Source: Mycolicibacterium sp.
Lineage (GTDB): Bacteria > Actinomycetota > Actinomycetes > Mycobacteriales > Mycobacteriaceae
DNA length: 64,000 nucleotides
Direction of reading: 5' to 3'
Assembly (NCBI GenBank): GCA_020637165.1
Contig: JACJWN010000004.1
Span: forward strand, 1 to 64,000
The translations under genes and the position numbers were made by a program. Below the pieces are notes generated by a model. It was not told the origin of the DNA and ran no database searches. It saw nothing but the letters and a program-made list of their open reading frames with translations. The first letter of the stretch is position 1; every line of letters starts with the position of its first letter. Of the stretch, positions 48,283-57,593 are shown one piece after another.

Positions 48283-49380
48283 ATGGACTTCACCAGAAAC
48301 GAAGCGGCACAGGACCTCTCACAGCTGGTCGGTGACATCGTCGGCTCCGTGTGCACACCGCAGCATCACCGTGAGCTCGACGCCCTCGACCAGCGCTTCG
48401 ACGAAAGCCTCTGGCACACGCTGATCGATGCCGGCGTCCTCGGCGCCGCCTCCCCGGTGGCCCTCGGCGGTGCGGGCTTTGGGGTGCTCGAACAGACCGC
48501 CGTCCTGACCGCGTTGGGACGCCAACTGGCCGCGGTCCCCTATCTCGACTCGGCGGTCCTCGGCGCCGGGGCGGTGGACCGCTCCGCTGCTCAGGGACTG
48601 CGACAGGACTGGGGCGTACCGGCGATCGCCGGGGAGAAGGTGCTGGCGGTCGCCCTCGACGGCGAAACCGGGCAGGGCCCGGTGCGAGCGGCATCCTCCG
48701 ATGGCGGCTACCTGCTGACCGGAAGCCGGACGCAGGTCCCGTTCGGGCCGATCGCCGACGCCTTCCTGGTTCCGGCCGACACCGATACCGGCACAAAAAT
48801 TTTCCTGGTGGTCGCCGACGACCCCGGGGTGGCGGTGACAGCTTTGGAAACCACCGGGCTCAACAGCTCCGGTGAACTGAGACTGTCCGGCGTCCCCGTC
48901 GGCGCGGACCGGCTCGTCGGCGACGATCACCTGTTGAGCTGGCTGACCACCCGGCGGGCGCTCGGGCTGGCCGCCTTCCAGCTCGGCGTCCTCGAGCGGG
49001 CCCTGGAGCTGACAGCCGAATACGCCCGCACGCGCGAACAATTCGGCCGCCCGATCGGCAGCTTCCAGGCCGTCGCGCAGCGGCTGGCCGACGGCTACAT
49101 CGACCTCAAGGGCCTTCGGCTCAGTTGCACGCAGGCGGCCTGGCGGCTGTCGGAAGATCTGACCGCCGACGTCGAGGTCGCCACCGCGGCATTCTGGGCG
49201 GCCGAGGCAGGGCACCGGGTCGCCCATACCGCCGTGCACGTCCACGGCGGAGTCGGCATCGATGTGGACCATCCGGTGCATCGCTATTTCATCACCGCCA
49301 AGCAGATCGAATTCGCCCTCGGCGGCGCCACCGCCGCGCTGCGGCTCATCGGGCGCGAGTTGGCCGAGACGCCGGCCTGA
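48283..49380 (+). CDS. fadE27: Acyl-CoA dehydrogenase FadE27 (ChsE5-type beta chain)
   Basis: 365 residues, starts MDFTRNEAAQDLSQLVGD, 13 bp after fadE26. Contains RTREQFGRPIGSFQAVAQRL and HVHGGVGIDVDHPVHRYF, family landmarks. In these heterotetramers one chain supplies the catalytic base and the other completes FAD binding. Third gene fadD17 follows after 3 bp. Confidence 0.95.
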   Translation: MDFTRNEAAQDLSQLVGDIVGSVCTPQHHRELDALDQRFDESLWHTLIDAGVLGAASPVALGGAGFGVLEQTAVLTALGRQLAAVPYLDSAVLGAGAVDRSAAQGLRQDWGVPAIAGEKVLAVALDGETGQGPVRAASSDGGYLLTGSRTQVPFGPIADAFLVPADTDTGTKIFLVVADDPGVAVTALETTGLNSSGELRLSGVPVGADRLVGDDHLLSWLTTRRALGLAAFQLGVLERALELTAEYARTREQFGRPIGSFQAVAQRLADGYIDLKGLRLSCTQAAWRLSEDLTADVEVATAAFWAAEAGHRVAHTAVHVHGGVGIDVDHPVHRYFITAKQIEFALGGATAALRLIGRELAETPA

Positions 49381-49383
49381 GCA

Positions 49384-50907
49384 GTGGCCGATATCCCCAC
49401 CGTCACCGAGCTGCTGCTGCCGCTCGCCGAGGCCGACGACCGTGGCGTCCGAGCCGACGACGGTTCGCGGTCATCCTGGCGTCAACACCTTCAGCAGGCC
49501 GCCGACCTCGCCGCACTGCTGCGCGCCCGGTTGGATCCCGACCGTCCTCCCCATATCGGCATCCTGCTCGGCAACACCCCGCTGTTCTCCGCGCTGCTGG
49601 TCGCCGCCGGCCTGACCGGACTGGTGGCGGTCGGGCTGAATCCGACCCGTCGCGGGGCGGCGCTGCGCCGCGATATCGCTCATACCGACTGCCAACTGGT
49701 CCTCACCGACCAAAACCCGGAGTCTTACGGTCCGGATGTCGCCCCGACGGGAACCCAGGTGCTGCACACGTCGTCGCCGGACTTCCGCGACGAACTGGCC
49801 ACGTTCCGCGACGCGCCCCTCTCTGTGGCCACCACCGATCCCGACGACCTGTTCATGTTGATCTTCACCTCGGGAACCAGTGGAGAGCCCAAGGCGGTGA
49901 GGTGCACGCATGAAAAGGTCGCCATACCGGGTGTCATGCTGGCTCAGCGCCTCGGCCTGGGCCCCTCGGATACCTGCTATCTCTCAATGCCGCTGTTCCA
50001 CTCCAATGCGGTGATGGCCGGGTGGTCCCCCGCCGTGGCCGCGGGAGCCTCGATCGCCTTGCGCCGCCGGTTCTCCGCCTCGCAGTTCATCCCCGATGTC
50101 CGCCGCTTCGGCGCCACCTACGCCAACTACGTGGGCAAGCCGATGTCCTACATCCTGGCCACACCCGAGAGGGCCGACGATGCCGACAATCCGTTGCGGA
50201 TCATGTACGGCAACGAGGCGGCGCCACGGGACATCGGCCGGTTCTCCCGGCGGTTCGCGGTGACGGTCATCGACGCCTTCGGGTCCACCGAGGGCGGGGT
50301 CGCCATCGCCCGCACGCCGGATACCCCGGAGGGTTCACTGGGCCCGATCACCGCGGATCTGGACATCCTCGACGTGACCACCGGCCGGCCCTGTCCACCC
50401 GGAATGGTCGGCGAACTGGTGAACATCAGCGGCCGCGGCCAGTTCCGCGGCTACTACAAGGATGACGGGGCTCAGACGCAACGGATGGCCAACGGGGTTT
50501 ATCACAGCGGCGACCTGGCATACCGGGATGAGCAAGGCTACCTGTATTTCGCCGGGCGACTTGGGGATTGGCTGCGGGTGGATGGGGAGAACCTCGGCAC
50601 CGCACCGATCGAGCGGGTGCTGATGCGCTGGCCGGGGGTGACCGAGGTCGCCGTGTACGGCATTCCCGACCCGGTTGTCGGCGATCGCGTCATGGCGGCG
50701 CTGGCGGTTCCTGACCAGGGTGCCTTCGATCCCGTTGCCTTCGCCAGGTTCCTGACCGAGCAGGACGACCTCGGGGACAAACAGCGTCCATCCTTCGTGC
50801 GGGTCGCCGCCGCACTGCCCCGCACCGAGACGTTCAAGGTCCTCAAGCGCCACCTCGCGGCCGAGGCACTGGACTGCGACGACCCGGTCTTCGAGATTCC
50901 CCGCTAA
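49384..50907 (+). CDS. fadD17: Steroid side-chain acyl-CoA synthetase FadD17
   Basis: 507 residues, ANL superfamily. AMP-binding motif FTSGTSGEPKAV near 160, adenylate motif YGNEAAP, DAFGSTEGG, and hinge motif GRLGDWLRVDGENL followed by a C-terminal lid with PRTETFKVLKR (catalytic Lys). Activates shortened or full-length steroid carboxylic acids to CoA thioesters. GTG start. Stop overlaps the convergent ilvX stop by 3 bases. Confidence 0.92.
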   Translation: MADIPTVTELLLPLAEADDRGVRADDGSRSSWRQHLQQAADLAALLRARLDPDRPPHIGILLGNTPLFSALLVAAGLTGLVAVGLNPTRRGAALRRDIAHTDCQLVLTDQNPESYGPDVAPTGTQVLHTSSPDFRDELATFRDAPLSVATTDPDDLFMLIFTSGTSGEPKAVRCTHEKVAIPGVMLAQRLGLGPSDTCYLSMPLFHSNAVMAGWSPAVAAGASIALRRRFSASQFIPDVRRFGATYANYVGKPMSYILATPERADDADNPLRIMYGNEAAPRDIGRFSRRFAVTVIDAFGSTEGGVAIARTPDTPEGSLGPITADLDILDVTTGRPCPPGMVGELVNISGRGQFRGYYKDDGAQTQRMANGVYHSGDLAYRDEQGYLYFAGRLGDWLRVDGENLGTAPIERVLMRWPGVTEVAVYGIPDPVVGDRVMAALAVPDQGAFDPVAFARFLTEQDDLGDKQRPSFVRVAAALPRTETFKVLKRHLAAEALDCDDPVFEIPR

Positions 50908-52460
50908 CCGGCGATCGAGGGCATGACCGCCTCGATGAGGTGCGGCCCCGGCTCGGCGAACGCCCATTGCAGCGCCTCAGCGAGTTCCTCGGCGGTGGCG
51001 ACGCGGCGGGCCGGGACGCCCATCCCCTCGGAGATCTTGACGAAATCCAGCGCCGGCGGAGTCAGATCCAGCAGCGACTCCGCCTTGGGACCCGGACGCT
51101 GGTTGTCGCTCTGGGCGCCGACCCGCTGCAATTCGATGCGCAGGATGTCATAGGCGTGGTTGGCGTAGACGACGGTGGTGATGTCGAGGCCCTCCCGTGC
51201 GTGGCTCCACAGCGCGGAGATGGTGTACATCGCCGATCCGTCGGATTCCAGGCACAGCACCGGACGGTCCGGTGCGGCGATCGCCGCGCCGAGTGCCACC
51301 GGCAGCGCGTACCCGATCGCGCCGCCGGTCAGTGTCAGCCAGTCGTGGGCGGGGGCACCCGCGGTGGCCAGCGGCAGCAACAGTCCCGAGGTGTTGGACT
51401 CGTCGACGACGATGGCCCGCTCGGGTAACAGCGCGCCGATAGCCTCGGCCGTCGTCTGCACCGTGAGCGCCCCGGAGGGAGTTGCGGGCCGTGACGGTAG
51501 CGTGGCGGGGACCGGGGTATCGGGCGCGAGCCGGTCCGCCAGATCCTCCAGCGCCGCGGCGGCGCCGACCGGTCCGGCCAGGGTGTGCACCGTGCACCCC
51601 TGTGGCACCAGGTCGCTCGGCACACCCGGATAGCCGAAGAACGTCACCGGGGAAGCGGCGCCGGCCAGGATCAACCGGCGCGTGCCGGCCAATTGGGCCG
51701 CCGCCCCCTCACCGAAGTAGGCGAGCCGTTCGACGGAGGGAAGGCCGGCACCCCGCTCCAGGCGGGTGGGGAAGGTCTCGCAGAAAAGGCGGGCGCCGCA
51801 TGCCTGCGCCAGCCGGGCGGCGGCCACCAAACCCCGTCCCCGGGTGGCGTCGCCACCGATCATGATCACCGTCGCCTCGTCGTCGCGCAGCGCCTCCTCG
51901 ACCGGCTCGGTGTCCGCAACTGCCGGTACAGGCACCGGTGCAACCGATCCCGCCGGTTCGGCCCCGTCTGACCAGGAAACGTCGGCGGGCAGGATCAGTG
52001 TCGAGATCATCTGTTGGGCCCGGGCGAACCCGATCGCCTCGGCCGCGTCGGAGGCCACCGCCGCCGGACTGGTGCTGCGGCGCACCCACCCCGACACCGT
52101 GCCGGCCACCGCGTCGATATCCGACTCCAGGGGCGCGTCGTACTTCTTGTGATAGGTGGCATGGTCGCCGACGACGTTGAGCATCGGCACCCTGGCCCGG
52201 CGCGCGTTGTGCAGGTTGGCCAGACCGTTGCCCAGCCCCGGACCCAGGTGAAGCAGTATGCCGGCGGGATCCCCCGAGATCCGGGCGTACCCGTCGGCGG
52301 CGCCTGTCGCCACTCCCTCGAAAAGCGTCAGGACGGCACGCATCTCGGGCACGGAGTCCAGCGCGGCGACGAAGTGCATCTCCGAGGTGCCCGGGTTGGC
52401 GAAGCAGACCCGCACACCATTGTCGACGAGCGCGGTGATCAGCGCCTGCGCCCCGTTCAC
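50904..52460 (-). CDS. ilvX: ThDP-dependent enzyme IlvX (acetolactate synthase-like)
   Basis: 518 residues. Three-domain ThDP fold: N-terminal Pyr domain with CFANPGTSEMHFVAALD and the activating Glu in LFEGVATGAADG, and C-terminal PP domain with ESDGSAMYTISALWSHARE (GDG-like Mg/ThDP motif, here ESDGS). Annotated ilvX in M. tuberculosis, but the location in the KstR cluster suggests a decarboxylase or lyase in steroid degradation rather than branched-chain amino acid synthesis. GTG start overlaps the amidohydrolase stop. Confidence 0.9.
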   Translation of the reverse strand: MNGAQALITALVDNGVRVCFANPGTSEMHFVAALDSVPEMRAVLTLFEGVATGAADGYARISGDPAGILLHLGPGLGNGLANLHNARRARVPMLNVVGDHATYHKKYDAPLESDIDAVAGTVSGWVRRSTSPAAVASDAAEAIGFARAQQMISTLILPADVSWSDGAEPAGSVAPVPVPAVADTEPVEEALRDDEATVIMIGGDATRGRGLVAAARLAQACGARLFCETFPTRLERGAGLPSVERLAYFGEGAAAQLAGTRRLILAGAASPVTFFGYPGVPSDLVPQGCTVHTLAGPVGAAAALEDLADRLAPDTPVPATLPSRPATPSGALTVQTTAEAIGALLPERAIVVDESNTSGLLLPLATAGAPAHDWLTLTGGAIGYALPVALGAAIAAPDRPVLCLESDGSAMYTISALWSHAREGLDITTVVYANHAYDILRIELQRVGAQSDNQRPGPKAESLLDLTPPALDFVKISEGMGVPARRVATAEELAEALQWAFAEPGPHLIEAVMPSIAG

Positions 52461-53287
52461 AGCGCACCGACTCGTACCGCGAAGATCCGCTCGGCGTTGC
52501 CGCCGAGGAAGTCGGCGCGGATGGCCTCGGAGAGTTGGAGATCATCGAGGCCCTCGAGGCAGTGCGCGGGGCCGATCATCGGGAAGTTGCTGCCGAACAA
52601 CACTTTTCGTCCTCCGGTCCTGGTTTTCATGAAGGCCACCAACTCCGCCGGAAACCGCCGGACGGTGTAAGCCGAGGTGTCGATGTAGACATTGGGGTGT
52701 TTGCGGGCGACGGCGACCATCTCCTCGGTCCACGGATATCCGACGTGCCCGCACACGATCGTCAACTCTGGGAAGTCGATGGCGATCTGGTCGATGTAGG
52801 GAATCGGCCGGCCGGTCTCGGAGGGACGCAGCGGCCCGGTGTGCCCGACCTGGGTGCAGAACGGCACGCCGAGTTCGACGCACTCGGCGTAGAGCGGGTA
52901 ATAACGGCGGTCGGTCGGCGGGGCATCCCACAACCACGGCAGCATCCGCAGTCCGACGAACCCGTCGTCGCGTACCCGGCGCCGCAGCTCCCGGACCGCC
53001 TCCATCGGCCGGTCCAGGTCGACGGAAGCCAGGCCGGCGAACCGCGAGGGATGGTCCGCAACCCATTGCGCAACTTGATCATTGGAGATCAGGTCCTGGC
53101 CGTGCGGTCCACACCAGGCGGTCAGCAGTGCCACGTCGACTCCGGCGGCATCCATCTGTTCCAGGGTCGCCTCGATCGGCGGATCCTCGTCGGGGATCCG
53201 GCCGCCGGTCCACCGCAGTAGTGACGCGAACATGTCCGAGGACAGGAACCGGCGGGTCGGATGCTGAATCCACACGTCGATGGTCAT
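52457..53287 (-). CDS. Amidohydrolase-family protein, Rv3510c-type
   Basis: 276 residues from ATG 53285-53287. Amidohydrolase_2 (ACMSD-like TIM barrel): WIQHPTRRF start, GLRMLPWLW, CTQVGHTG, IVCGHVGYPW and IDTSAYTVRRFP, VLFGSNFP supply the usual His/Asp metal ligands. Likely a hydrolase or decarboxylase. Second gene of fadD19, Rv3510c-type, ilvX. Confidence 0.85.
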   Translation of the reverse strand: MTIDVWIQHPTRRFLSSDMFASLLRWTGGRIPDEDPPIEATLEQMDAAGVDVALLTAWCGPHGQDLISNDQVAQWVADHPSRFAGLASVDLDRPMEAVRELRRRVRDDGFVGLRMLPWLWDAPPTDRRYYPLYAECVELGVPFCTQVGHTGPLRPSETGRPIPYIDQIAIDFPELTIVCGHVGYPWTEEMVAVARKHPNVYIDTSAYTVRRFPAELVAFMKTRTGGRKVLFGSNFPMIGPAHCLEGLDDLQLSEAIRADFLGGNAERIFAVRVGAL

Positions 53288-53312
53288 CGGCTTGACTGTA
53301 GACAGGTGCGCG

Positions 53313-54947
53313 TCATCGCGGGGCCAAGCCCTCCCCGTGCACCTCGTCGGCCGGCCGGCGCCGGGTCTCCGCACCGGCCCAGGCGTAGTCGGGCTTGCCG
53401 GCCGGCGAGCGTTTCACCTCGTCGACCAGCCACAGGCTGCGCGGCACCTTGTAGCCCGCGATGTCACTGCGCACGAAGGCATCCAGTTCGGCCAGGGAGG
53501 GTCGCGCACCGGCACGCGGGGCGATCACCGCCGCGACGTGCTGGCCGTAACGGGGGTCGGGGACCCCGACGACGAGGGCGTCGAAAACGTCCGGATGCCC
53601 CTTGAGCACGGCTTCGACCTCCTCCGGGTACACCTTCTCCCCGCCGGTGTTGATCGACACCGAACCACGGCCGAGCATCGTCACGGTGCCGTCCTGCTCG
53701 ACGGTGGCGTAGTCGCCGGGGATCGCGTAACGCACCCCGTTGATGAGCCGGAAGGTCTGCCGGGTCTTCTCCTCGTCCTTGTAGTAGCCGACCGGGATGT
53801 TTCCGCGCTTGGCCAGGACGCCGCGCGCCCCGGACCCCGCGGCGACCTCGTTGCCCTTGTCGTCGAGCACAACGGTGTTCCGGTCGATCATCACCCGGGG
53901 GCCGCCGGCCTGAGAGGCGCCCTTGGCGACGATGCTGGTGCCCCCGAAGCCGGTCTCCGAGGAACCGATCGAGTCGGTGATGATTCGGTTGGGAAGCAGT
54001 TCGATGAAGCGGTCTTTGAGGCTCGGGGAGAACAGCGCGGCGGTGCTGGCGAGCAGGAACAGCGACGAGAGTTCGTAATCGCCGGACTCCAGTGCGTCCA
54101 GCAGCGGCCGGCCCATCGCGTCGCCGGTGAAGAACAGCAGATTGACCTTGTGCCGTTCGACGGCCCGCCATACCTCCTCGGCGTCGAACTCCGGAGCCAG
54201 GACGGTGGTGTGCCCGGCGAAGAGCGCCATCCAGGTGGCCGACTGGGTGGCGCCGTGGATCATCGGGGGAATGGGGAAGCGGACCATCGGAGGTCCGGCC
54301 GCGGCCTGTTTGGCGTGGTCGTACTCGTCGGCGACGAATTCACCGGTGGCGAAGTCAGTGCCGCCCAGCAGCACGCGGTAGATGTCCTCGTGGCGCCACA
54401 TCACCCCCTTGGGGAATCCGGTGGTACCGCCGGTGTAGAGCAGGTAGATGTCATCGGCGCTGCGCTCCCCGAAGTCGCGTAGCGGTGAGCCCTGGGCGAT
54501 CGCCGCGTCGAAATCGACTCCGCCGTAACGGGAATAGTCGCCGTCGGTGCCGTCCTGAACAACGAGCACGGTCTTGACGGTAGGAGTGTCGGCCAGCACG
54601 TTGGCCACCCGGTCGGCGTACCGGCGTTCGTGCACTAGAGCCACCATGTCGGAGTTCTCGAAGAGATAGCGCAGCTCCCCCTCGACGTAGCGGTAGTTGA
54701 CGTTCACCGCGATCGCACCGGCCTTGACGATGCCCAGCATCGCGATGACGATCTCGATGCGGTTGCGGCAGTAGAGACCGACCTTGTCGCCCTTCTCGAC
54801 ACCGTGGTCCATCAGGTAGTGCGCCAGTCGGTTGGCCTTCTCCTCCAACTCGGCGAAGGTGATCTGATCGTCGCCGCAGATGAGGGCGACCCGGTCGGGA
54901 ACGGCGTCGATGGTGTGTTCGGCGAGGTCGGCGATGTTGAGGGCCAC
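53313..54947 (-). CDS. fadD19: Steroid-CoA ligase FadD19
   Basis: 544 residues. P-loop YTGGTTGFPKGVMWRHED, adenylate region DSIGSSETGFGG, hinge and lid GRGSVSINTGGEKVYPEEVE and KRSPAGKPDY. Activates the C26 (and branched C24) steroid side-chain acid before beta-oxidation. GTG start 54945-54947; a TAGTTT -10 ends 6 bases upstream, so probably leaderless. The KstR operator overlaps this -10. Confidence 0.95.
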   Translation of the reverse strand: MALNIADLAEHTIDAVPDRVALICGDDQITFAELEEKANRLAHYLMDHGVEKGDKVGLYCRNRIEIVIAMLGIVKAGAIAVNVNYRYVEGELRYLFENSDMVALVHERRYADRVANVLADTPTVKTVLVVQDGTDGDYSRYGGVDFDAAIAQGSPLRDFGERSADDIYLLYTGGTTGFPKGVMWRHEDIYRVLLGGTDFATGEFVADEYDHAKQAAAGPPMVRFPIPPMIHGATQSATWMALFAGHTTVLAPEFDAEEVWRAVERHKVNLLFFTGDAMGRPLLDALESGDYELSSLFLLASTAALFSPSLKDRFIELLPNRIITDSIGSSETGFGGTSIVAKGASQAGGPRVMIDRNTVVLDDKGNEVAAGSGARGVLAKRGNIPVGYYKDEEKTRQTFRLINGVRYAIPGDYATVEQDGTVTMLGRGSVSINTGGEKVYPEEVEAVLKGHPDVFDALVVGVPDPRYGQHVAAVIAPRAGARPSLAELDAFVRSDIAGYKVPRSLWLVDEVKRSPAGKPDYAWAGAETRRRPADEVHGEGLAPR

Positions 54948-54953
54948 GATGCC

Positions 54954-54973
54954 AAACTAGAACCTGTTACAGT
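54954..54973. promoter_or_regulatory. KstR operator with overlapping divergent -10 elements (fadD19/echA19)
   Basis: KstR box TAGAACCTGTTACA (54958-54971) fits TNNAACNNGTTNNA exactly. A minus-strand TAGTTT (54954-54959) is 6 nt from the fadD19 GTG, and a plus-strand TACAGT (54968-54973) serves echA19. Both hexamers overlap the operator, so one bound KstR would block both promoters. Confidence 0.85.
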
Positions 54974-55005
54974 TCTTCACAAGTGTGACCGGAAGGCGGA
55001 CCGCC

Positions 55006-55800
55006 ATGGCCCCCGAAGATGCCCATGCCCTGATCGAGCAACGCGGGCCCGTCCTGATCGTGACGATGAACCGTCCGGAGGCGCGCAACGCGCTGTCCGG
55101 CGAGATGCTCTCGATCATGGTGGAGGCCTGGGACCGCGTCGACAGTGATCCCGACATCCGGGTCTGCATCCTCACCGGAGCCGGCGGATACTTCTGCGCC
55201 GGTATGGATCTCAAGGCCGCCACCACCAAGCCCCCGGGCGACTCGTTCGCCGACGGCAGCTACGACCCGTCGCGGATAGACGGCCTGCTCAAGGGCCGGC
55301 GGCTGACCAAGCCGCTGATCGCCGCCGTCGAAGGTCCGGCGATCGCCGGCGGAACCGAGATCCTCCAGGGCACCGATATCCGGGTAGCCGGCGAAAGCGC
55401 CAGATTCGGCATCTCCGAGGCGCGTTGGAGTCTGTATCCGATGGGCGGTTCCGCGGTGCGACTGGTCCGCCAGATTCCCTACACCATCGCCTGTGATCTG
55501 TTGCTGACCGGTCGGCACATCAGCGCCCCCGAAGCTCGCGACTACGGGTTGATCGGGCATGTGGTGCCGGATGGGCAAGCCTTGGCGCGGGCGATGGAGA
55601 TCGCCGAAGTGATTGCGTCCAACGGCCCGCTGGCCGTACAGGCCATCCTGCGCTCCATCCGCGCGACAGAATGTATGCCCGAGAACGAGGCATTCAAGAT
55701 GGACACCAAGATCGGCATCGAGGTGTTTCTGAGCGAGGACGCCCGAGAGGGTCCGCGGGCCTTCAAGGAGAAGCGGGCCCCGCAGTTCAAGATGCGCTGA
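55006..55800 (+). CDS. echA19: Enoyl-CoA hydratase EchA19
   Basis: 264 residues from ATG 55006 (GGAAGG nine bases upstream); a GTG at 54985 would add seven residues. Crotonase fold with oxyanion hole [11 protein letters not shown] and AGGTEI, and a late Glu in ARWSLYP region. Hydrates the steroid side-chain enoyl-CoA. Last recognisable cholesterol gene before the sortase island; 92 bp separate it from the sortase start. Confidence 0.94.
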   Translation: MAPEDAHALIEQRGPVLIVTMNRPEARNALSGEMLSIMVEAWDRVDSDPDIRVCILTGAGGYFCAGMDLKAATTKPPGDSFADGSYDPSRIDGLLKGRRLTKPLIAAVEGPAIAGGTEILQGTDIRVAGESARFGISEARWSLYPMGGSAVRLVRQIPYTIACDLLLTGRHISAPEARDYGLIGHVVPDGQALARAMEIAEVIASNGPLAVQAILRSIRATECMPENEAFKMDTKIGIEVFLSEDAREGPRAFKEKRAPQFKMR

Positions 55801-55850
55801 GCCTGCTCGGGGCCACCGACGACTCCGGCCGGGAGTCCGAGGTCGAGTGG

Positions 55851-55896
55851 CATACTGCGACCCATGACGCCCGCCGAGCGTTTCGCGCGAAAATGA
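55851..55896 (+). promoter_or_regulatory. Promoter -10 and 10-codon leader ORF before sortase
   Basis: CATACT (55851-55856), 7 nt, then an ATG at 55864 opening MTPAERFARK and a TGA (55894-55896). That TGA overlaps the sortase ATG (55893-55895) as ATGA. The leader ORF would be leaderless, and ribosomes ending it could re-start on the sortase gene, which has no other good ribosome site. Confidence 0.5.
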
Positions 55897-56564
55897 CAGC
55901 CAGTCGCGCAGCAGTGCGTCGTGCGCTGCAATGGACCGGCGAGATCGTGATCACCATCGGGGTGATTTTGGCGCTCTTCGTCGTCTATTTGCTGTGGTGG
56001 ACCGGCGTGCAGACAGCCGGCGCGCAGCGCGGCCTGGCCGCCGAACTCGATCGCGCGGCCCAGACCGCGGCTATCGCGCCGAATGGAACGTCGGGTGCCC
56101 CGTTGGTCGATCCGGCACCGGCCGTGCCCGCGGTGGGTAAGCCGTATGTGCAGATCCGGAGTCCGGCACTGGGCGCCGACTGGAGTTGGATCGTAGTGGA
56201 GGGCGTCGATTTGCCACAGCTGGCACTGGGTCCGGGACACTATCCCGGCACCGCGGGCCCGGGTGAAGTCGGTAACTTCGCCGTCGCCGGGCACCGCGCA
56301 GGCCACGCGGCACCGTTCGAGAATCTTGATCGACTCAAGCCCGGTGACGTGGTGAACTTCTCCGTTGGCGACCGTCATTGGTCTTACCGAGTCGAGCGGT
56401 CGTTTCTGACCGAGCCCACCGACATCGGGGTCATCGAACCGGTCCCGGAACAGCCGAACGCCGTCCCGACCAAGAGACTGATGACGCTGACGACATGCGA
56501 TCCGAAGTACGGGGTTCGGTTCCAACGATTGATCGTCGTCGGCACATTGATCGAGGAGGGCTGA
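55893..56564 (+). CDS. Class E sortase
   Basis: 223 residues. One TM segment (about 16-36), then a sortase beta-barrel with catalytic His134 (AGHRAGHAAPFENLDRLKPG), Cys202 (TLTTC) and Arg209, ending FQRLIVVG. The TLTTC-x-P and the LAxTG-type target encoded three genes downstream fit class E. The enzyme would cut the sorting signal between Thr and Gly and attach the protein to peptidoglycan on the outer face. First full gene of a tightly packed set. Sortases are rare in mycobacteria, so this looks acquired. Upstream in-frame codons to 55671 lie in echA19 and are discarded. Confidence 0.93.
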   Translation: MTASRAAVRRALQWTGEIVITIGVILALFVVYLLWWTGVQTAGAQRGLAAELDRAAQTAAIAPNGTSGAPLVDPAPAVPAVGKPYVQIRSPALGADWSWIVVEGVDLPQLALGPGHYPGTAGPGEVGNFAVAGHRAGHAAPFENLDRLKPGDVVNFSVGDRHWSYRVERSFLTEPTDIGVIEPVPEQPNAVPTKRLMTLTTCDPKYGVRFQRLIVVGTLIEEG

Positions 56565-56719
56565 TGTACGCCGCTTTGTGGGCACTGCTGCCCGGACCGA
56601 CGCCGGTTCGAGCGTTGATCGCGCTGGTCCTGGTGGTGGCCGTGGTCGTCTTGCTGTTCACGGTGGTCTTTCCGTGGGCCAGCCAGTTCGTCCCGGGCCA
56701 AGACGTCTCCGTTGGCTAG
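56564..56719 (+). CDS. 51-residue single-TM protein, sortase-associated
   Basis: Opens MYAALWALLPGPTPVRALIA, then a hydrophobic helix (about 18-40) and FPWASQFVPGQDVSVG. The ATG overlaps the sortase stop (TGATG). I recall very similar small membrane proteins (MYxxLWxxLPGPxxxR, FPW) next to class E sortases and in the pknB/crgA region of actinobacteria, so this is likely a partner or processing subunit. No catalytic residue is visible. Too short for usual gene callers. Confidence 0.8.
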   Translation: MYAALWALLPGPTPVRALIALVLVVAVVVLLFTVVFPWASQFVPGQDVSVG

Positions 56720-57560
56720 TTCCGGGCCGGGGCGTTCGCCTGCCCGGTGGGCGGTGGTCTGTCTGATCGCCGGGTCAGCGGTATGGCTCGGGTTTCGGTT
56801 GTTCGAGCCCCCGGCTGTGCCGGCGGCAACAGTCGGTGCGGCGCTGGTCAGTTGGAGCGGCTACGCCGCATTGCTGAGCGCGGTCGTGGTGAAACTGGCT
56901 CGCAGCGTTCGGCCGCCGGTTTGGGCTGCGGTGCTGGCCACGCTGTGGGGTGGTTCGGCCGCGGCGGCCTTCGCCGAGCTGATCGCCTCGGTGACACGTG
57001 ATCGGATCGCCGACGCGTTGGGTCCGTCGGGCCAGGCGTGGACCTCCGCGCTGGCAGCACCGTTGCCCGAGGAAGTCGTCAAAGCCGTCGGTGTTGTGCT
57101 GCTGATGATGGCGGCCACACCAGCCTTGCGGAATCCGCTTTTTGGAATGACCCTTGGGGCGCTGGTGGGGATCGGTTTCAATGCGGCCGAAGGACTCGCC
57201 TACAGCGTCTCGGAAATGACAAGATCGGGGTCATGGGACCCGTTGTGGTCCGATCTGCTCGTTCGAGGGATCCTCACCGGTCTCATCACCCATGCAGGGC
57301 TGAGCGCCATCGTCGGTGCCGGCGTCGGATATTTCTTCGGCGCGGTGGACGCCGCCTGGACGCGACGTTCCGGTGTGCTTGTCGGACTGCTCGTCGCCGC
57401 GGTCGTACTGCACACTCTCATCGACACTCCACTCCTGGATGAATGGGGCGTTGGCGGCGTGATCGTCAAGCAGATACCGGTGGCCGTCGCGGTCTGGGTT
57501 TTGAGGGGCCCAGCGCGATCGGAGTATCTTCGACTTCAACGCCTAGAGCGTCGACTGTAA
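56712..57560 (+). CDS. PrsW-family intramembrane metalloprotease
   Basis: 282 residues, about eight hydrophobic segments. Signature acidic motif PLPEEVVKA (Glu120-Glu121), FNAAEGLAYS with Glu160, and membrane histidines His194 and His234, matching the PrsW/glutamic-type membrane protease layout. TTG start overlaps the preceding small gene by 8 bases, so translation is coupled. PrsW proteins perform regulated intramembrane cleavage of membrane-anchored factors. Here the nearest candidate substrate is the LAHTG protein encoded next. Confidence 0.85.
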   Translation: MASSGPGRSPARWAVVCLIAGSAVWLGFRLFEPPAVPAATVGAALVSWSGYAALLSAVVVKLARSVRPPVWAAVLATLWGGSAAAAFAELIASVTRDRIADALGPSGQAWTSALAAPLPEEVVKAVGVVLLMMAATPALRNPLFGMTLGALVGIGFNAAEGLAYSVSEMTRSGSWDPLWSDLLVRGILTGLITHAGLSAIVGAGVGYFFGAVDAAWTRRSGVLVGLLVAAVVLHTLIDTPLLDEWGVGGVIVKQIPVAVAVWVLRGPARSEYLRLQRLERRL

Positions 57561-57593
57561 GAGGCTACGGTCGAATCTGACCTGAATCATGCC

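Noticed and set aside
50904-52460. IlvX as a true acetolactate synthase of branched-chain amino acid synthesis
   Set aside because: The Mg/ThDP motif is ESDGS, there is no ilvN or ilvC next to it, and it sits in the KstR-controlled fadD19 unit.
55671-55892. Longer sortase N-terminus in frame with echA19
   Set aside because: It overlaps echA19 and would put about 74 non-membrane residues before the TM; ATG 55893 directly precedes a normal basic-TM start.
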